Positions 1-9,249 of a stretch of 64,000 nt of DNA are shown here, in pieces (position 1 is the stretch's first letter; every line of letters starts with the position of its first letter). Position numbers and translations under genes: made by a program. Origin of the DNA: Alphaproteobacteria bacterium (lineage in GTDB: Bacteria; Pseudomonadota; Alphaproteobacteria; Rhodospirillales; Casp-alpha2); NCBI GenBank assembly GCA_014382345.1, contig JACNJX010000049.1, forward strand, positions 1 through 64,000, in the 5' to 3' direction. Below the pieces are notes generated by a model. It was given only the letters and a program-made list of their open reading frames with translations. It was not told the origin of the DNA and made no database searches.

Positions 1-824
1 AGGGTGCCGGGGCCGAGGCTGCCGGCGGCGCCCACCGCCGCGCCTTGCGCCCACGCTTCCAACACCACATTGCCGAGCGGTTCGTGGCGGGAGGGGCAGA
101 CAAAAATATCGCCCGCCGCCAGCAGCGCGGGCGTATCCTCGCGCCAGCCCAAAAACCGGGTGCGCGGCCTAACGCCCAGGGTTTCCGCTTTTTTCTCCAA
201 CACCCCACGCAGCGGGCCTTCCCCGGCGATCCAAAGATAGGCGCCGGGAATCCGGACCATGGCTTCGAGCAACACGTCAAAGGCCTTGTTTTCATGCAGC
301 CGCCCCATGGCCACCACCAAAGGCGCGTCACCTGGGGTATATAAGGGTTTGCGGTCAACCGGCTCGGCCTTCGTTCCGGGCACGAAATTGGGCAGGTAAT
401 GGGCGCGTTTTTCAGGCCAGCCGTCGCCGATAAGGTAGCTTCGGATGTCCTCGGTATTGGCGATCAGGTGGGCACATTTGCGGTAATATTTGAGATTGTA
501 ATAACCGCCCAGCCGCCCGACGTGCACGAAGTCGCCTGCGGGCAGCATCCGGGTGGCGCGATTCATCCAGCTCAGCGCCACATCGGGACGGAAAGCGCGG
601 ATCTCGCGTTTGAGCTGTGCCGGCGTGCGAAAATCCAGCAAGCCTCCGAAGGGAAGCTCGATCGGCTCGACGCCCGCTTCTCGCAACGCCTGGACGCGTC
701 CCGGATGATGGCGAATGACGACCCGCTGCTCCAGCCCGGCCTTGTGAAGGGCGATGACGAGCCGTACGAAGAACGCCTCGGCGCCGCCGAATTCCGCCCC
801 CGCCATGACCTGAAGAACACGCAT
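1..824 (-). CDS. Glycosyltransferase family 4, 3' end outside the window
   Basis: The frame is open from an ATG at 824 to the left edge, so 274 N-terminal residues are visible and the C-terminus is missing. The start MRVLQVMAGAEFGGAE has the glycine-rich N-terminal loop of GT-B enzymes. Near residue 170, VVAMGRLHENKAFDVLLEAM opens the C-terminal nucleotide-sugar domain. Near residue 250, EPLGNVVLE gives the E-x7-E motif of retaining GT4 transferases. It is the last visible gene of a minus-strand run of five sugar transferases and starts 3 bp after the stop of the gene before it. From the neighbours I infer transfer of a sugar to the LPS core or a related surface glycan at the cytoplasmic face of the inner membrane. 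Donor and acceptor cannot be read from the sequence. Confidence 0.85.
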   Translation of the reverse strand, partial: MRVLQVMAGAEFGGAEAFFVRLVIALHKAGLEQRVVIRHHPGRVQALREAGVEPIELPFGGLLDFRTPAQLKREIRAFRPDVALSWMNRATRMLPAGDFVHVGRLGGYYNLKYYRKCAHLIANTEDIRSYLIGDGWPEKRAHYLPNFVPGTKAEPVDRKPLYTPGDAPLVVAMGRLHENKAFDVLLEAMVRIPGAYLWIAGEGPLRGVLEKKAETLGVRPRTRFLGWREDTPALLAAGDIFVCPSRHEPLGNVVLEAWAQGAAVGAAGSLGPGT

Positions 825-827
825 AGC

Positions 828-1865
828 CTAAGGGATCAACGCTTCAAAGGCCGCCGCCGCTTGCGGCCAGCGCCACGAGCGCTGTTTGTCGAGGGCCGCC
901 AGATGCTGGGACGTCCACAAACCGTCATCGGAAAGCAGATTGCGGGCATTTTCCGCGAACGCCCCGCGCCCGGCGCAGACAAACCCCGTCTCGCCGTCAA
1001 TCACCCGTTCACGGACGGAGCCAAGATTTTCGACCACGGCGGGAACCCCCATCGCCTGGGCCTCGCCGACGGCAAGGCAGAACGTTTCGTTGAGATCGCC
1101 ACGGTAAAGCATCACGCGGGCAGCGTGCAACTCCTCGACCAGCACCGCCTTGGGCACCGGCCCGCGCAGTCGCACGCCTTGGCCTTCCAGCGCCTTGGCC
1201 CGGTCCAGCACCGCCTGCATGGCCGAAGCCTTGGCCTCGCCGACGCTGCCATAGGTGGCGGCGCCTGCGAACACATGCAACTCGGCGCCTGGCACGCGGG
1301 GTTCGATCTCCTCCACCCAGACGTCGAGCAGCCAATCGAGCGAACGCAAAGGGTTCGACGTGAACACGGCGCGGGGCGGGGGCGGCGTGTTCAGAGGCTC
1401 GGCCTGACAAAACGCATCCGGCAGACCATAGGGAATGACCACGCGATCGCCACCTGGCGCCCAGCCGGGGTACGTCGTGGCATGGTAATCGCCGATGAAG
1501 ATGATCGCCGGTTTGATCCGCCACAACTTGATGAGATAGCGCCATTTCAGCAGATATTGCGCCGGATTGTGGGTCCAGAACACTGTCCGCTTCGCGCCGG
1601 GCATCCGGTCCAGCAGCTTGTCGCCCCGGTTGGCGATATAGAGATCGACGGCGTCGGGCCAGTCGCCTCCATCGATGGGGCGCCACTTTACTCCTCTGTG
1701 GTCCAGCGGGGCCTTGCTCTTGTTCAACACATGCACGTCGTGGCCCAGTGCCGCCAGTTCCTGCATCAAAGCGACGACCGAGGATTCAACGCCGCCCAGC
1801 GGGCGCTCGTCGGGCGTCTTGCCATCGAATTCTATGCCGTCATCGGCGAGGACTATGCGCGCCAT
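828..1865 (-). CDS. Glycosyltransferase family 4
   Basis: The product is 345 residues and GT-B-like. The N-terminal motif DERPLGGVESSVVALMQELAALGHDVHVLN, seen from residue 18 on, is the acceptor-side loop and first helix. A stretch FTSNPLRSLDWLLDVW near residue 170 begins the donor domain. NETFCLAVGEAQAMGVPAV near residue 260 carries the paired acidic residues of the GT4 donor site. The gene starts right after the stop of the upstream GT2 gene (1 bp), so the two are probably co-translated. The putative role is a sugar-transfer step in LPS core or surface polysaccharide assembly, inferred from the operon. The specific sugar is unknown. Confidence 0.85.
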   Translation of the reverse strand: MARIVLADDGIEFDGKTPDERPLGGVESSVVALMQELAALGHDVHVLNKSKAPLDHRGVKWRPIDGGDWPDAVDLYIANRGDKLLDRMPGAKRTVFWTHNPAQYLLKWRYLIKLWRIKPAIIFIGDYHATTYPGWAPGGDRVVIPYGLPDAFCQAEPLNTPPPPRAVFTSNPLRSLDWLLDVWVEEIEPRVPGAELHVFAGAATYGSVGEAKASAMQAVLDRAKALEGQGVRLRGPVPKAVLVEELHAARVMLYRGDLNETFCLAVGEAQAMGVPAVVENLGSVRERVIDGETGFVCAGRGAFAENARNLLSDDGLWTSQHLAALDKQRSWRWPQAAAAFEALIP

Positions 1866-2633
1866 TCAGGTATCGTCCTCCAGCTTGGCCTTGAGATGGG
1901 ACAGGATCGGGAACAGCCCCGCGAACAGCGCGATCAGGAAGCCGTAGCCGCCTTCGCGGTAACCACGACGGAAAAAATAGCACTTGATGAAGCGCGAAAA
2001 CAGCCGGCGCACGTTGTTCGCCATGGTGCCGATGTTGCCCGACTGGCGCAGATCTTTGGCTTTGGCCGTGGAATAGTTGTCGAGACGGCGGATCATGTCG
2101 GAAATGTCGCGGTCGACGTAATGGCGGATGCGGCCCGCCAGTTGCGGCCCCTTGGTTGCCCCCTTGGCCCAGGTCAGGGGCGGGTGTACACGGGCCTCGC
2201 CCCACACCTTGACGCCCTTCCTGAACAGCCCCGGATAGGCCGCCTTGCCGAAGGACGCGCCCCAGCCCCAGCGCACCAGCTTGCCGCCGATGTGGTTGTC
2301 GACCAGGATTTCGTGCCAATCGTACGGCGTGGTCTCGATGACGGCCCGAATTTCCCGGCCCAGCTCATCGCCTACGCGTTCGTCGGCGTCGATCTCGAAA
2401 ATCCACTCCCCCCGGCAGGCTTCGATGCCGGCGTTGCGGCGCTCGCTCTCGACCGCCCAGGCGCCGTCGATGACGTGTTCGGTATAGCGCCTGGCGATGT
2501 CGCCCGATGCGTCGGTGCATTTATCCAGCAGCACGACAATTTCATCGGCAAAGGAAAGCCCGTCCAGGCATTCCGCCAACTGGGCTTCTTCGTTATGGAC
2601 GGAGATCACCGCTGAAAGCCGGATATCAGTCAC
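1866..2633 (-). CDS. Glycosyltransferase family 2, LPS-core type
   Basis: This 255-residue protein opens with LSAVISVHNEEAQLAECLDGL, the GT-A nucleotide-binding strand and helix. DEIVVLLDKCTDASGDIA follows, and FEIDADERV near residue 95 is the DxD-type metal and donor site. The family resembles the WaaE/KdtX group of LPS-core glucosyltransferases, although family resemblance does not fix the sugar. A hydrophobic stretch near the C-terminus (GFLIALFAGLFPILSH) may bind the membrane. It overlaps the preceding gene by 8 bp. It is clearly a paralogue of that gene, with the same motif order and the same ending. Confidence 0.88.
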   Translation of the reverse strand: MTDIRLSAVISVHNEEAQLAECLDGLSFADEIVVLLDKCTDASGDIARRYTEHVIDGAWAVESERRNAGIEACRGEWIFEIDADERVGDELGREIRAVIETTPYDWHEILVDNHIGGKLVRWGWGASFGKAAYPGLFRKGVKVWGEARVHPPLTWAKGATKGPQLAGRIRHYVDRDISDMIRRLDNYSTAKAKDLRQSGNIGTMANNVRRLFSRFIKCYFFRRGYREGGYGFLIALFAGLFPILSHLKAKLEDDT

Positions 2634-3420
2634 CTTGAGGCCCCCGCTTCGACATTTGCCCCGACATTTCCAGGGACGCCTTCAAATGCGACAGCACCGG
2701 ATACAGCGCCGCGCAAAGGGCAATAATAAAACCGTAGCCGTTTTCCTTGTAGCCCTTGCGGGCCACGTAACATTTCCAGAACCGGGAGAAGATTTTGCGC
2801 ACCATGTTGGGGAACGAGCCGATCTCGCCCCTGTCGGCCAGATCGAGAGCGCGCAGCGTGGTGTAGCGGTCGAGCCGCCTCAGCATGTCGGAAATGTCTT
2901 TATCGACAAAATGGCTGATCGGGGTTTTCAAATCAGTCCCCTGGCGTCCGCTCACGTGCAGGTGGGGGTGCAGCCGTTCCGGCCCCCACACTTTGACGCC
3001 CTTGCGGAACAAGCCGGGATAGCCGTTCTTGCCGAACAGCCCGCCCCAGCCGTGCCGCACCAGCCGCCCGCCAACATGATTGAGAACGGGGATATTAAAA
3101 ATATCGCCGTCCGCCCCGCCTCCAGCCCCGTCAATAACCCGGAGGATTTCCTCACCCAGCTCGGCGGGGGCGCGTTCATCAGCGTCGATTTCAAACACCC
3201 ATTCGCCCCGGCAGGCCTCGATGCCAGCGTTGCGGCGCGCGCCTTCCAAATCCCAATATCCTTCGATCAAGCGATCGGTGAAGCGAGTGGCGATGTCTTT
3301 CGATCCGTCCGTGCACTTGTCCAGCACGACGACAATTTCATCGGCAAAGGACAAGCCCTGCAGGCAGTCCGCAAGCTGTGCTTCCTCGTTATGGACGACG
3401 ATCAGCGCCGAAAGTTTCAC
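2626..3420 (-). CDS. Glycosyltransferase family 2, paralogue of the next gene
   Basis: I place the start at the GTG at 3420, whose GTGA overlaps the TGA stop of the upstream GT9 gene. A longer in-frame start at 3447 adds only a glycine/alanine-rich leader that the family does not have. The 264-residue product begins KLSALIVVHNEEAQLADC and has FEIDADERAP as donor/metal motif near residue 95. It ends with the same hydrophobic segment (GFIIALCAALYPVLSH) as its downstream neighbour. Two adjacent GT2 genes this similar point to a tandem duplication, probably followed by divergence in acceptor or donor. Its assignment to the LPS core is by context. Confidence 0.88.
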   Translation of the reverse strand: MKLSALIVVHNEEAQLADCLQGLSFADEIVVVLDKCTDGSKDIATRFTDRLIEGYWDLEGARRNAGIEACRGEWVFEIDADERAPAELGEEILRVIDGAGGGADGDIFNIPVLNHVGGRLVRHGWGGLFGKNGYPGLFRKGVKVWGPERLHPHLHVSGRQGTDLKTPISHFVDKDISDMLRRLDRYTTLRALDLADRGEIGSFPNMVRKIFSRFWKCYVARKGYKENGYGFIIALCAALYPVLSHLKASLEMSGQMSKRGPQGD

Positions 3421-4379
3421 GCCGCATCCTCCGCCGCCTGCCGCCACAGGTCGCGGGCGGCGGCCTCGACCGTGTCCACCGTCAGGCTGTCCATCAGGGA
3501 ATCCGTGTCACGGTGATCAAAGTTCTCCGGAAAGATCTCATCGAAGGATTTGTCGGCCCGGACCGCCACCCCCAGCGGGCCCCAGGGAGCATACAGTTCT
3601 TCGAGGCTGGGGCCGAACAGCCCGAGGGTCGGAATACCAACGGCGGCAGCGAGGTGCATCAGGCCGGAATCGTTGCCGATGTAAAACTGGGCGCGTTCCA
3701 GACACGCACTGACATCCATCAGTTCCAGTTGCCCGACCAGGTCGATGCGCCGGTCTTCGGGGATCGAGTCGATCAGGCGAAGCGCCAAAGGTCTCTCGTC
3801 GTCGCGCCCGAACACCGCGATACGTGCGCCGGGCAGGATGCCGCCGGGACCCGTCAGGCGGCCGATCAGGTCGACGAAATATTCGGGCCGCCAGGTTTTC
3901 GCCGACCAGTTGGCGGTCGGGCCGATGGCCAGCACCGGCGGGCCGGCGGGAATCAGGATTTTGGCGCGATCGCGCGCCGCGTCGGAAATCCAGACCCTGG
4001 GCGCCGGCGGCTGATCCCCCAGCTCCATCACGGCGGCCAGTTGTTCGACCCGGTGCCCCGGCGGCTTTTTGCGGGTGATGCGAAAACGCTTTTTCGCCGC
4101 CAGCGGATAGGACATGGGCGTGTTGCGAAGATCCACGACGATGTCCCAGAACGACGCCACGACGCCCACCCACATGGCCATCCAGTGCAGCGAGAACAGC
4201 ATTTTATCGAGAACGATAATGCGCTCCAGCCCCGGCACGGCCCGAAACAACGGTGCCGCCGCCGGACCGCAGGCGATGGTAACCCGCGCGCCTGGGTGTT
4301 CCCCAATCAGGTGCGCCAACAGCCCGGAAGATAAAATCGCGTCCCCGACCCGGGTTGACGTGATAAACAAAATCTTCAT
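3417..4379 (-). CDS. Glycosyltransferase family 9 (ADP-heptose:LPS heptosyltransferase-like)
   Basis: The 320-residue protein starts KILFITSTRVGDAILSSGLL, the typical heptosyltransferase N-terminus with the conserved glycine-aspartate acceptor loop. PVLAIGPTANWSAKTW (about residues 180-195) and YIGNDSGLMHLAAAVGIPTLGLFGP (about 250-275) are the family's ADP-heptose-binding motifs, including the GNDSGxxH signature. It is the first gene of the minus-strand sugar-transfer operon, and its stop overlaps the next start by 4 bp. The likely role is adding heptose, or a related sugar, to the inner LPS core on the cytoplasmic side. I cannot tell WaaC-like from WaaF-like function, so no symbol is given. 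Confidence 0.88.
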   Translation of the reverse strand: MKILFITSTRVGDAILSSGLLAHLIGEHPGARVTIACGPAAAPLFRAVPGLERIIVLDKMLFSLHWMAMWVGVVASFWDIVVDLRNTPMSYPLAAKKRFRITRKKPPGHRVEQLAAVMELGDQPPAPRVWISDAARDRAKILIPAGPPVLAIGPTANWSAKTWRPEYFVDLIGRLTGPGGILPGARIAVFGRDDERPLALRLIDSIPEDRRIDLVGQLELMDVSACLERAQFYIGNDSGLMHLAAAVGIPTLGLFGPSLEELYAPWGPLGVAVRADKSFDEIFPENFDHRDTDSLMDSLTVDTVEAAARDLWRQAAEDAA

Positions 4380-4384
4380 ACAAA

Positions 4385-4430
4385 CCCTTATGTAATCCTC
4401 TGGCCCTTATGCAATCCCTTATGCATTCCA
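4385..4430. repeat. Three CCCTTATG direct repeats in the divergent intergenic region
   Basis: The octamer CCCTTATG occurs at 4385, 4404 and 4416, each followed by a short A/T-rich tail (TAAT, CAAT, CATT). The block lies just upstream of the GT9 gene start and about 100 bp upstream of ygfZ. It could be a binding site for an unknown regulator or simple sequence drift. I know of no match. Confidence 0.45.
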
Positions 4431-4533
4431 GGGGCACAACCAAAAGGCCCTGCGGCCGAGCCTTGCACCGGAACGAATGGCTCCCCACTTCTACACCGAC
4501 GCCCCCTGCATTTACAGTCACGAAAGAAAATTG

Positions 4534-5424
4534 ATGAGCGAAAAGCCCCGATTTACCATCCTCGAAGACCGGGGCCTGTTGGCGGTTTCCGGATCCGACC
4601 GAGTGAGCTTTCTGCAGGGTCTGGTGTCCAACGATGTGGAAAAGGCCGGATCGGGGCGGGCGGTTTACGCCGCCCTGCTGACGCCGCAGGGCAAGTACCT
4701 GCATGATTTCTTCATGATCCAAATAAATGACGTTCTGTTCCTCGACTGCGAACGGGCCGGGCTGGACGGCCTGAAGAAAAAGCTGTCGCTCTACAAACTA
4801 CGCGCCGACGTCGCCCTGGAGGACCGTTCGGAAGATTTCACCGTTGCCGCCCTGTTTGCAACAGGCACGCCGGAAGCGCCGGACCTCGGCAGTGATTCTG
4901 GCGGTGTCGCCTACCCGGACCCGCGTCTGGCCTCCGCCGGCGCACGCGCCATCCTGCCCCGCGAGACCGCCGAAACGGTGCTCGGTCAAGCCGGATTTGA
5001 AGCGGCTCCCTTTGAGGACTACGACCGCTTGCGGCTCGGTCTCGGCCTGCCCGACGCAAGCCGCGATCTGATCGCTGACAAGTCCATTTTGCTGGAAAGC
5101 GGCTTCGATGAGTTGAACGGCGTCGACTGGGACAAGGGCTGCTATATGGGCCAGGAATTGACGGCGCGCACCAAGTACCGGGGGCTGGTCAAGAAACGAC
5201 TGATGCCGGTGACGTTCGATGCTCCGCCGCCGGACGCTGGAACGCCGGTCATGGCGGGCGACCGGGAAGCCGGTGAGGTGCGCTCAAGCCTGGTCACCGA
5301 AGACGGCGGTATCGGCCTTGCCCTGATGCGGCTGGAATATCTGGATAGCGCCGAAAACCTTACTGCGGATGGCATCGGTGTCATACCGTTTCGGCCGGAC
5401 TGGATGGAAATTCCGGACCCTTGA
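4534..5424 (+). CDS. ygfZ: YgfZ/CAF17 folate-binding iron-sulfur cluster protein
   Basis: I start at the ATG at 4534 (MSEKPRFTILEDRGLLAVSG), preceded by a purine-rich stretch. An earlier in-frame start adds 19 unrelated residues. The 296-residue product has the GcvT-like fold opening with SDRVSFLQGLVSNDV. Near residues 201-208 it has KGCYMGQE, the K-G-C-Y-x-G-Q-E signature whose cysteine is needed in this family. YgfZ proteins use tetrahydrofolate to help assemble or repair certain Fe-S proteins, including the tRNA-modifying MiaB. The gene stands alone on the plus strand, back to back with the glycosyltransferase operon, with a methyltransferase gene 45 bp downstream that may share its message. 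Confidence 0.92.
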   Translation: MSEKPRFTILEDRGLLAVSGSDRVSFLQGLVSNDVEKAGSGRAVYAALLTPQGKYLHDFFMIQINDVLFLDCERAGLDGLKKKLSLYKLRADVALEDRSEDFTVAALFATGTPEAPDLGSDSGGVAYPDPRLASAGARAILPRETAETVLGQAGFEAAPFEDYDRLRLGLGLPDASRDLIADKSILLESGFDELNGVDWDKGCYMGQELTARTKYRGLVKKRLMPVTFDAPPPDAGTPVMAGDREAGEVRSSLVTEDGGIGLALMRLEYLDSAENLTADGIGVIPFRPDWMEIPDP

Positions 5425-5469
5425 GGGCATCGCCGTTTGCCCCGCCTGAATTTGGGGCATAATACAACC

Positions 5470-6141
5470 ATGACCGAAACCCTGGCCCAGGCCATCGAGA
5501 CCCTGAAGCGCTCGCAGTCCATGCTGAAGCCGGTGTTGGAGACCTTCGATGCGCGATTGGCCGAGTTCGGCGCCGACCCGCGCAGCGCGTTCTGGCGCGA
5601 CGCGGATTGGCAACGCCGCCGCTACGACATTTTGTCCCGGCTGTTCGCGGAAGACGACCGCCATGGCGGCATCAGCATCACCGATTTCGGCAGCGGCTAT
5701 GGCGCTTTTTTCGATTACCTGAAAGACCGCCCGGTGATGGACGCAAGCCACTACACCGGTATCGACCTGTCGGCGGCGATGATTGCGGAGGCAAAAACCA
5801 ATATCACGGACCCCCGCGCCATCTTCCAGCGCCACCTGATCGCGACGGAGCGGACCGACTACATGTTCGTCTGCGGCACCTACAACATGCTGCTCGACGC
5901 CGACCGCAACGCCTGGACCGATTACGTCAAGGCCAGCCTGGCGCAGCTGTGGTCGATGACCGACAAAGCGCTTGGCTTCAATATGCTGCGCGCCGATGCG
6001 CCGGAAAAGTACCAGAGCCTCTATTACGCCGACCCAAAGGAATTTCAGGATTTCTGCCGCACCACGCTGAGTGCGGACATCACCTACACCGACGATAGCC
6101 CCCTGCCCGACTGGACAATCTTTATTCGACGTTCGCTTTAA
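5470..6141 (+). CDS. SAM-dependent methyltransferase, class I
   Basis: The start at 5470 gives MTETLAQAIETLKRSQSMLKP and a 223-residue product. A start at 5437 lies too close to the ygfZ stop and adds unlikely residues. TDFGSGYGAFFDYL (residues 71-84) is motif I for SAM binding, and GIDLSAAMIAEA near 105 is the strand-2 acidic motif that binds the ribose. Substrate is unknown; the size and layout fit the broad small-molecule or lipid methyltransferase group. The last 20 bp overlap the 3' end of the convergent HIT gene, so neither end leaves room for a terminator. Confidence 0.8.
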   Translation: MTETLAQAIETLKRSQSMLKPVLETFDARLAEFGADPRSAFWRDADWQRRRYDILSRLFAEDDRHGGISITDFGSGYGAFFDYLKDRPVMDASHYTGIDLSAAMIAEAKTNITDPRAIFQRHLIATERTDYMFVCGTYNMLLDADRNAWTDYVKASLAQLWSMTDKALGFNMLRADAPEKYQSLYYADPKEFQDFCRTTLSADITYTDDSPLPDWTIFIRRSL

Positions 6142-6568
6142 TGCGGTCCGCCAGCTTGCCCAGCGCATCCATGTCGCCGGGCACCAGTTCCCAGTTCATG
6201 GTCAGGCCGTCGTCCATGGCCCTGGGCACCACATGCACATGCAGGTGGAACACCGACTGCTTGGCTCCCGGTCCGTTGGCCTGAACGATGTTGAGGCCGT
6301 CGGGGTTGAGGGTTTTCTGCACCGCGCGGGCGACTTTCCCGGCGGCGGCGAAGACCTTGCCGGTCCACTCCGCCGGCGATTCCAGAATGTCCTTGTCGTG
6401 ATGCTTGGGGATGACAAGGGCGTGGCCTTCGGCGATCGGGTTGACGTCCAGGAAAGCCAGGACATCGTCGTTATCAAAGACCTTGAAGCAGGGAATTTCG
6501 CCCCGGATGATCTTGCAGAAAATGCAGTCTTCATCCAGGTGAGAGTCGTCGAGATGTGCTGCGCTCAT
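6122..6568 (-). CDS. HIT family nucleotide hydrolase
   Basis: This is a 148-residue histidine-triad protein. CIFCKIIRGEIP (15-26) is the typical N-terminal zinc-like cysteine pair of the HINT branch. HLHVHVVP (108-115) is the catalytic triad H-x-H-x-H. HINT proteins hydrolyse adenosine 5'-phosphoramidate-type compounds, although the physiological substrate is seldom known. The start overlaps the stop of ppdK by 4 bp (6565-6568), so it is the last gene of the glyQ-glyS-ppdK operon. Its 3' end runs 20 bp into the convergent methyltransferase gene. Confidence 0.93.
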   Translation of the reverse strand: MSAAHLDDSHLDEDCIFCKIIRGEIPCFKVFDNDDVLAFLDVNPIAEGHALVIPKHHDKDILESPAEWTGKVFAAAGKVARAVQKTLNPDGLNIVQANGPGAKQSVFHLHVHVVPRAMDDGLTMNWELVPGDMDALGKLADRIKANVE

Positions 6569-9249
6569 TTGTCTTCCGATCCCTTATCTGCGTCCTTGCC
6601 CAACGCCGCCTGCGCCGCCGCCAGCCGGGCGATGGGCACCCGGTAGGGCGAGCAGGACACGTAATCCAGCCCGATCTCCTGACAAAACGCCACCGACGCC
6701 GGGTCGCCGCCGTGTTCGCCGCAGATGCCCAGTTTCAGGTCGGCTCGAACGGCGCGGCCCCGCTCGGCGCCGATGCGCACCAGTTCGCCGACGCCGTCCC
6801 GGTCGATGGTCACGAACGGGTCTTCCACCAATAACCCTTGGGCGTGATACGTGTCGAGGAAATGGCCGATGTCGTCGCGCGAAAAACCGTAGGTGGTCTG
6901 GGTCAGATCGTTGGTGCCGAAACTGAAGAATTCCGCCCCTTCGGCGATTTCACCGGCGCGAAGGGCGGCGCGCGGCAGCTCGATCATGGTGCCGGTCATG
7001 TAGTCGATGTCTTCTCCGGTCTCGGCCTCGACGTCCCGGGCGACGCGGTCGACAAGCGCCTTCAAAATTTCGAATTCGGCCTTGACGGAAACCAACGGGA
7101 TCATGATTTCCGGCTTCACCGGTGTGCCGGTCTTTTGAACGTCTGCCGCCGCCTCGAAGATGGCGCGGACCTGCATCTCGTAAATTTCCGGATACGTAAT
7201 ACCCAAGCGGCAGCCCCGGTGACCGAGCATGGGATTGGATTCATCCAGTTCCGCCAGCCGGGTGCGGATGGCCTCCATGGAGGTGCCGGCGGCTTTGGCG
7301 ACTTCCGCCATGTCTTCGTCGGTGTGCGGCAGGAATTCGTTCAGCGGCGGGTCCAGCAGCCGGATGGTGATCGGCAGGCCGCCCATGATGGTGAACAAAT
7401 CGACGAAATCCTTGCGCTGATAGGGCAGCAGGCTGTCCAGGGCCCGGCGGCGCTGGTCTTCGTCGGTGGCGAGAATCATCTCGCGCATGTGGATGATGCG
7501 CTCCGGATCGAAGAACATGTGCTCGGTGCGGCTGAGGCCGATGCCTTCGGCGCCGAAGGACAGCGCCATTTCGGCGTCCTTGGGCGTTTCCGCGTTGGCG
7601 CGTACGCCCATGGTGCGAACCTCATCAACCCATTCCATCAAGAGCGCGAAATCGCCGCTCAATTCGGGCTGAATCATCGGCATTGCGCCGCGGATGATCT
7701 GGCCGGTGGTGCCATCGACCGTTATCACGTCGCCTTCGGACAGTTCCTCGCCGAGCGCCACCAGCACCCTGGCGTCGGTGTCGACGCGCAAATCCCCCGC
7801 GCCGGACACGCACGGGATTCCCATGCCGCGGGCGACGACGGCAGCGTGCGACGTCATGCCGCCCCGGGTGGTCAGGATGGCCTCGCTGACGTGCATGCCG
7901 CCGATGTCTTCGGGGCTGGTTTCCTGGCGTACCAGGATGACCTTTTCGTCGCGCGCCGACCAGTCCTCCGCGTCCTTTGCGTTGAACACGATCCTGCCCG
8001 TAGCCGCCCCCGGACTGGCCGGCAGGCCATGGCCCAGCAGGTCCCGTTCGGCCTCGGTGTCCAGGGTCGGGTGCAGAAGCTGGTCCAGTTGCACGGCGTC
8101 GATGCGCCGGATCGCTTCGTTCTTGTCGATCAGCCCTTCGCCCACCATGTCGGTAGCGATTTTCAGTGCCGCTTTGGTGGTGCGCTTGCCGGTGCGGGTC
8201 TGCAGCATCCACAGCTTCGAGCGTTCGACCGTGAATTCCATGTCCTGCATGTCGGTGTAGTGGTGTTCCAGTTTTTCGCGCACGTCACACAAATCCGCAT
8301 AGAGCGCCGGCAGTGCCATTTCCATGGACGGCAGGTCGGGCGCGGTGTCCAGCTTACCGGCCTCCGTCAGCGGCTGCGGCGTGCGGATACCGGCGACCAC
8401 GTCCTCGCCCTGGGCGTTGACCAGGAATTCCCCATAAAAGGCGTTTTCGCCATCCGAGGGATTGCGGGTGAAGCAGACGCCGGTGGCGCAATCCTCGCCC
8501 ATGTTGCCGAACACCATGGCCTGCACGTTGACCGCCGTGCCCCAGTCGGACGGGATCGCGTGCAGGCGGCGGTAGGTCTGGGCGCGGTCGTTCATCCACG
8601 AGCCGAACACGGCCCCGATGGCGCCCCAGAGCTGGTCGGTGGGATCCTGCGGGAAGGGCTTTCCGTACATTTCCTCGACCTTGGCAAGGTATTCCTCGAC
8701 CAGCGCCTTGAGGTGGTCGGCGGTCAGGTCGGTATCCAGATCGACGCCCTGATCGGCCTTGTGGTCTTCCAGCAGGTCCTCGAAATTGTGGTGGTCAACG
8801 CCCAGCACCACGTCGCCGTACATCTGGATGAAACGGCGGTAGCTGTCATAGGCGAAACGCTCATCGCCGCTATCTCGGACCAGGCCTTCGACGGTGGTGT
8901 CGTTGAGGCCGAGGTTGAGGACCGTGTCCATCATCCCCGGCATGGACGCCCGGGAGCCCGAACGCACGGAAACCAGCAGCGGCTTTTCCGCCCCGCCGAA
9001 GGTCCGCCCCAGCGCTTTTTCGATCAGGCCTAAGTAGTCCGTCACGCCCGCCTTCAAATCTTCGGGATAGGTTTCGCCGTTTTCCGTGAAATAGGTACAA
9101 ACCTCCGTGGTGATGGTAAACCCCAGCGGCACCGGCAGGCCGAGGCTGCTCATCTCCGCCAGGTTGGCCCCCTTGCCGCCCAGCAGGTCGCGCATGGCGG
9201 CGGTGCCTTCCGCCTTTCCGTCGCCGAAGTCGTAAATCCACTTGCTCAT
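6565..9249 (-). CDS. ppdK: Pyruvate, phosphate dikinase
   Basis: The 894-residue enzyme interconverts pyruvate, ATP and phosphate with phosphoenolpyruvate, AMP and diphosphate. The N-terminal ATP-grasp domain is marked by [20 protein letters not shown] (22-41). The swinging phosphohistidine domain has [18 protein letters not shown] near residue 460, with the catalytic histidine after TS. The C-terminal PEP/pyruvate barrel ends in [16 protein letters not shown] with its conserved cysteine near 835-840. Length is normal for bacterial PPDK. The start overlaps the glyS stop by 4 bp and the stop overlaps the HIT gene by 4 bp, so translation is probably coupled. The link to glycyl-tRNA synthetase has no obvious metabolic logic. 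Confidence 0.97.
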   Translation of the reverse strand: MSKWIYDFGDGKAEGTAAMRDLLGGKGANLAEMSSLGLPVPLGFTITTEVCTYFTENGETYPEDLKAGVTDYLGLIEKALGRTFGGAEKPLLVSVRSGSRASMPGMMDTVLNLGLNDTTVEGLVRDSGDERFAYDSYRRFIQMYGDVVLGVDHHNFEDLLEDHKADQGVDLDTDLTADHLKALVEEYLAKVEEMYGKPFPQDPTDQLWGAIGAVFGSWMNDRAQTYRRLHAIPSDWGTAVNVQAMVFGNMGEDCATGVCFTRNPSDGENAFYGEFLVNAQGEDVVAGIRTPQPLTEAGKLDTAPDLPSMEMALPALYADLCDVREKLEHHYTDMQDMEFTVERSKLWMLQTRTGKRTTKAALKIATDMVGEGLIDKNEAIRRIDAVQLDQLLHPTLDTEAERDLLGHGLPASPGAATGRIVFNAKDAEDWSARDEKVILVRQETSPEDIGGMHVSEAILTTRGGMTSHAAVVARGMGIPCVSGAGDLRVDTDARVLVALGEELSEGDVITVDGTTGQIIRGAMPMIQPELSGDFALLMEWVDEVRTMGVRANAETPKDAEMALSFGAEGIGLSRTEHMFFDPERIIHMREMILATDEDQRRRALDSLLPYQRKDFVDLFTIMGGLPITIRLLDPPLNEFLPHTDEDMAEVAKAAGTSMEAIRTRLAELDESNPMLGHRGCRLGITYPEIYEMQVRAIFEAAADVQKTGTPVKPEIMIPLVSVKAEFEILKALVDRVARDVEAETGEDIDYMTGTMIELPRAALRAGEIAEGAEFFSFGTNDLTQTTYGFSRDDIGHFLDTYHAQGLLVEDPFVTIDRDGVGELVRIGAERGRAVRADLKLGICGEHGGDPASVAFCQEIGLDYVSCSPYRVPIARLAAAQAALGKDADKGSEDK

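Noticed and set aside
399-2615. A 738-codon open frame on the plus strand
   Set aside because: It is antisense to three clear glycosyltransferase genes, has no motif, and shows the histidine/arginine-rich composition typical of shadows in GC-rich genes.
6838-9033. A 731-codon open frame opposite ppdK
   Set aside because: It mirrors ppdK and has no homology or start signal; long antisense frames are common at this GC content.
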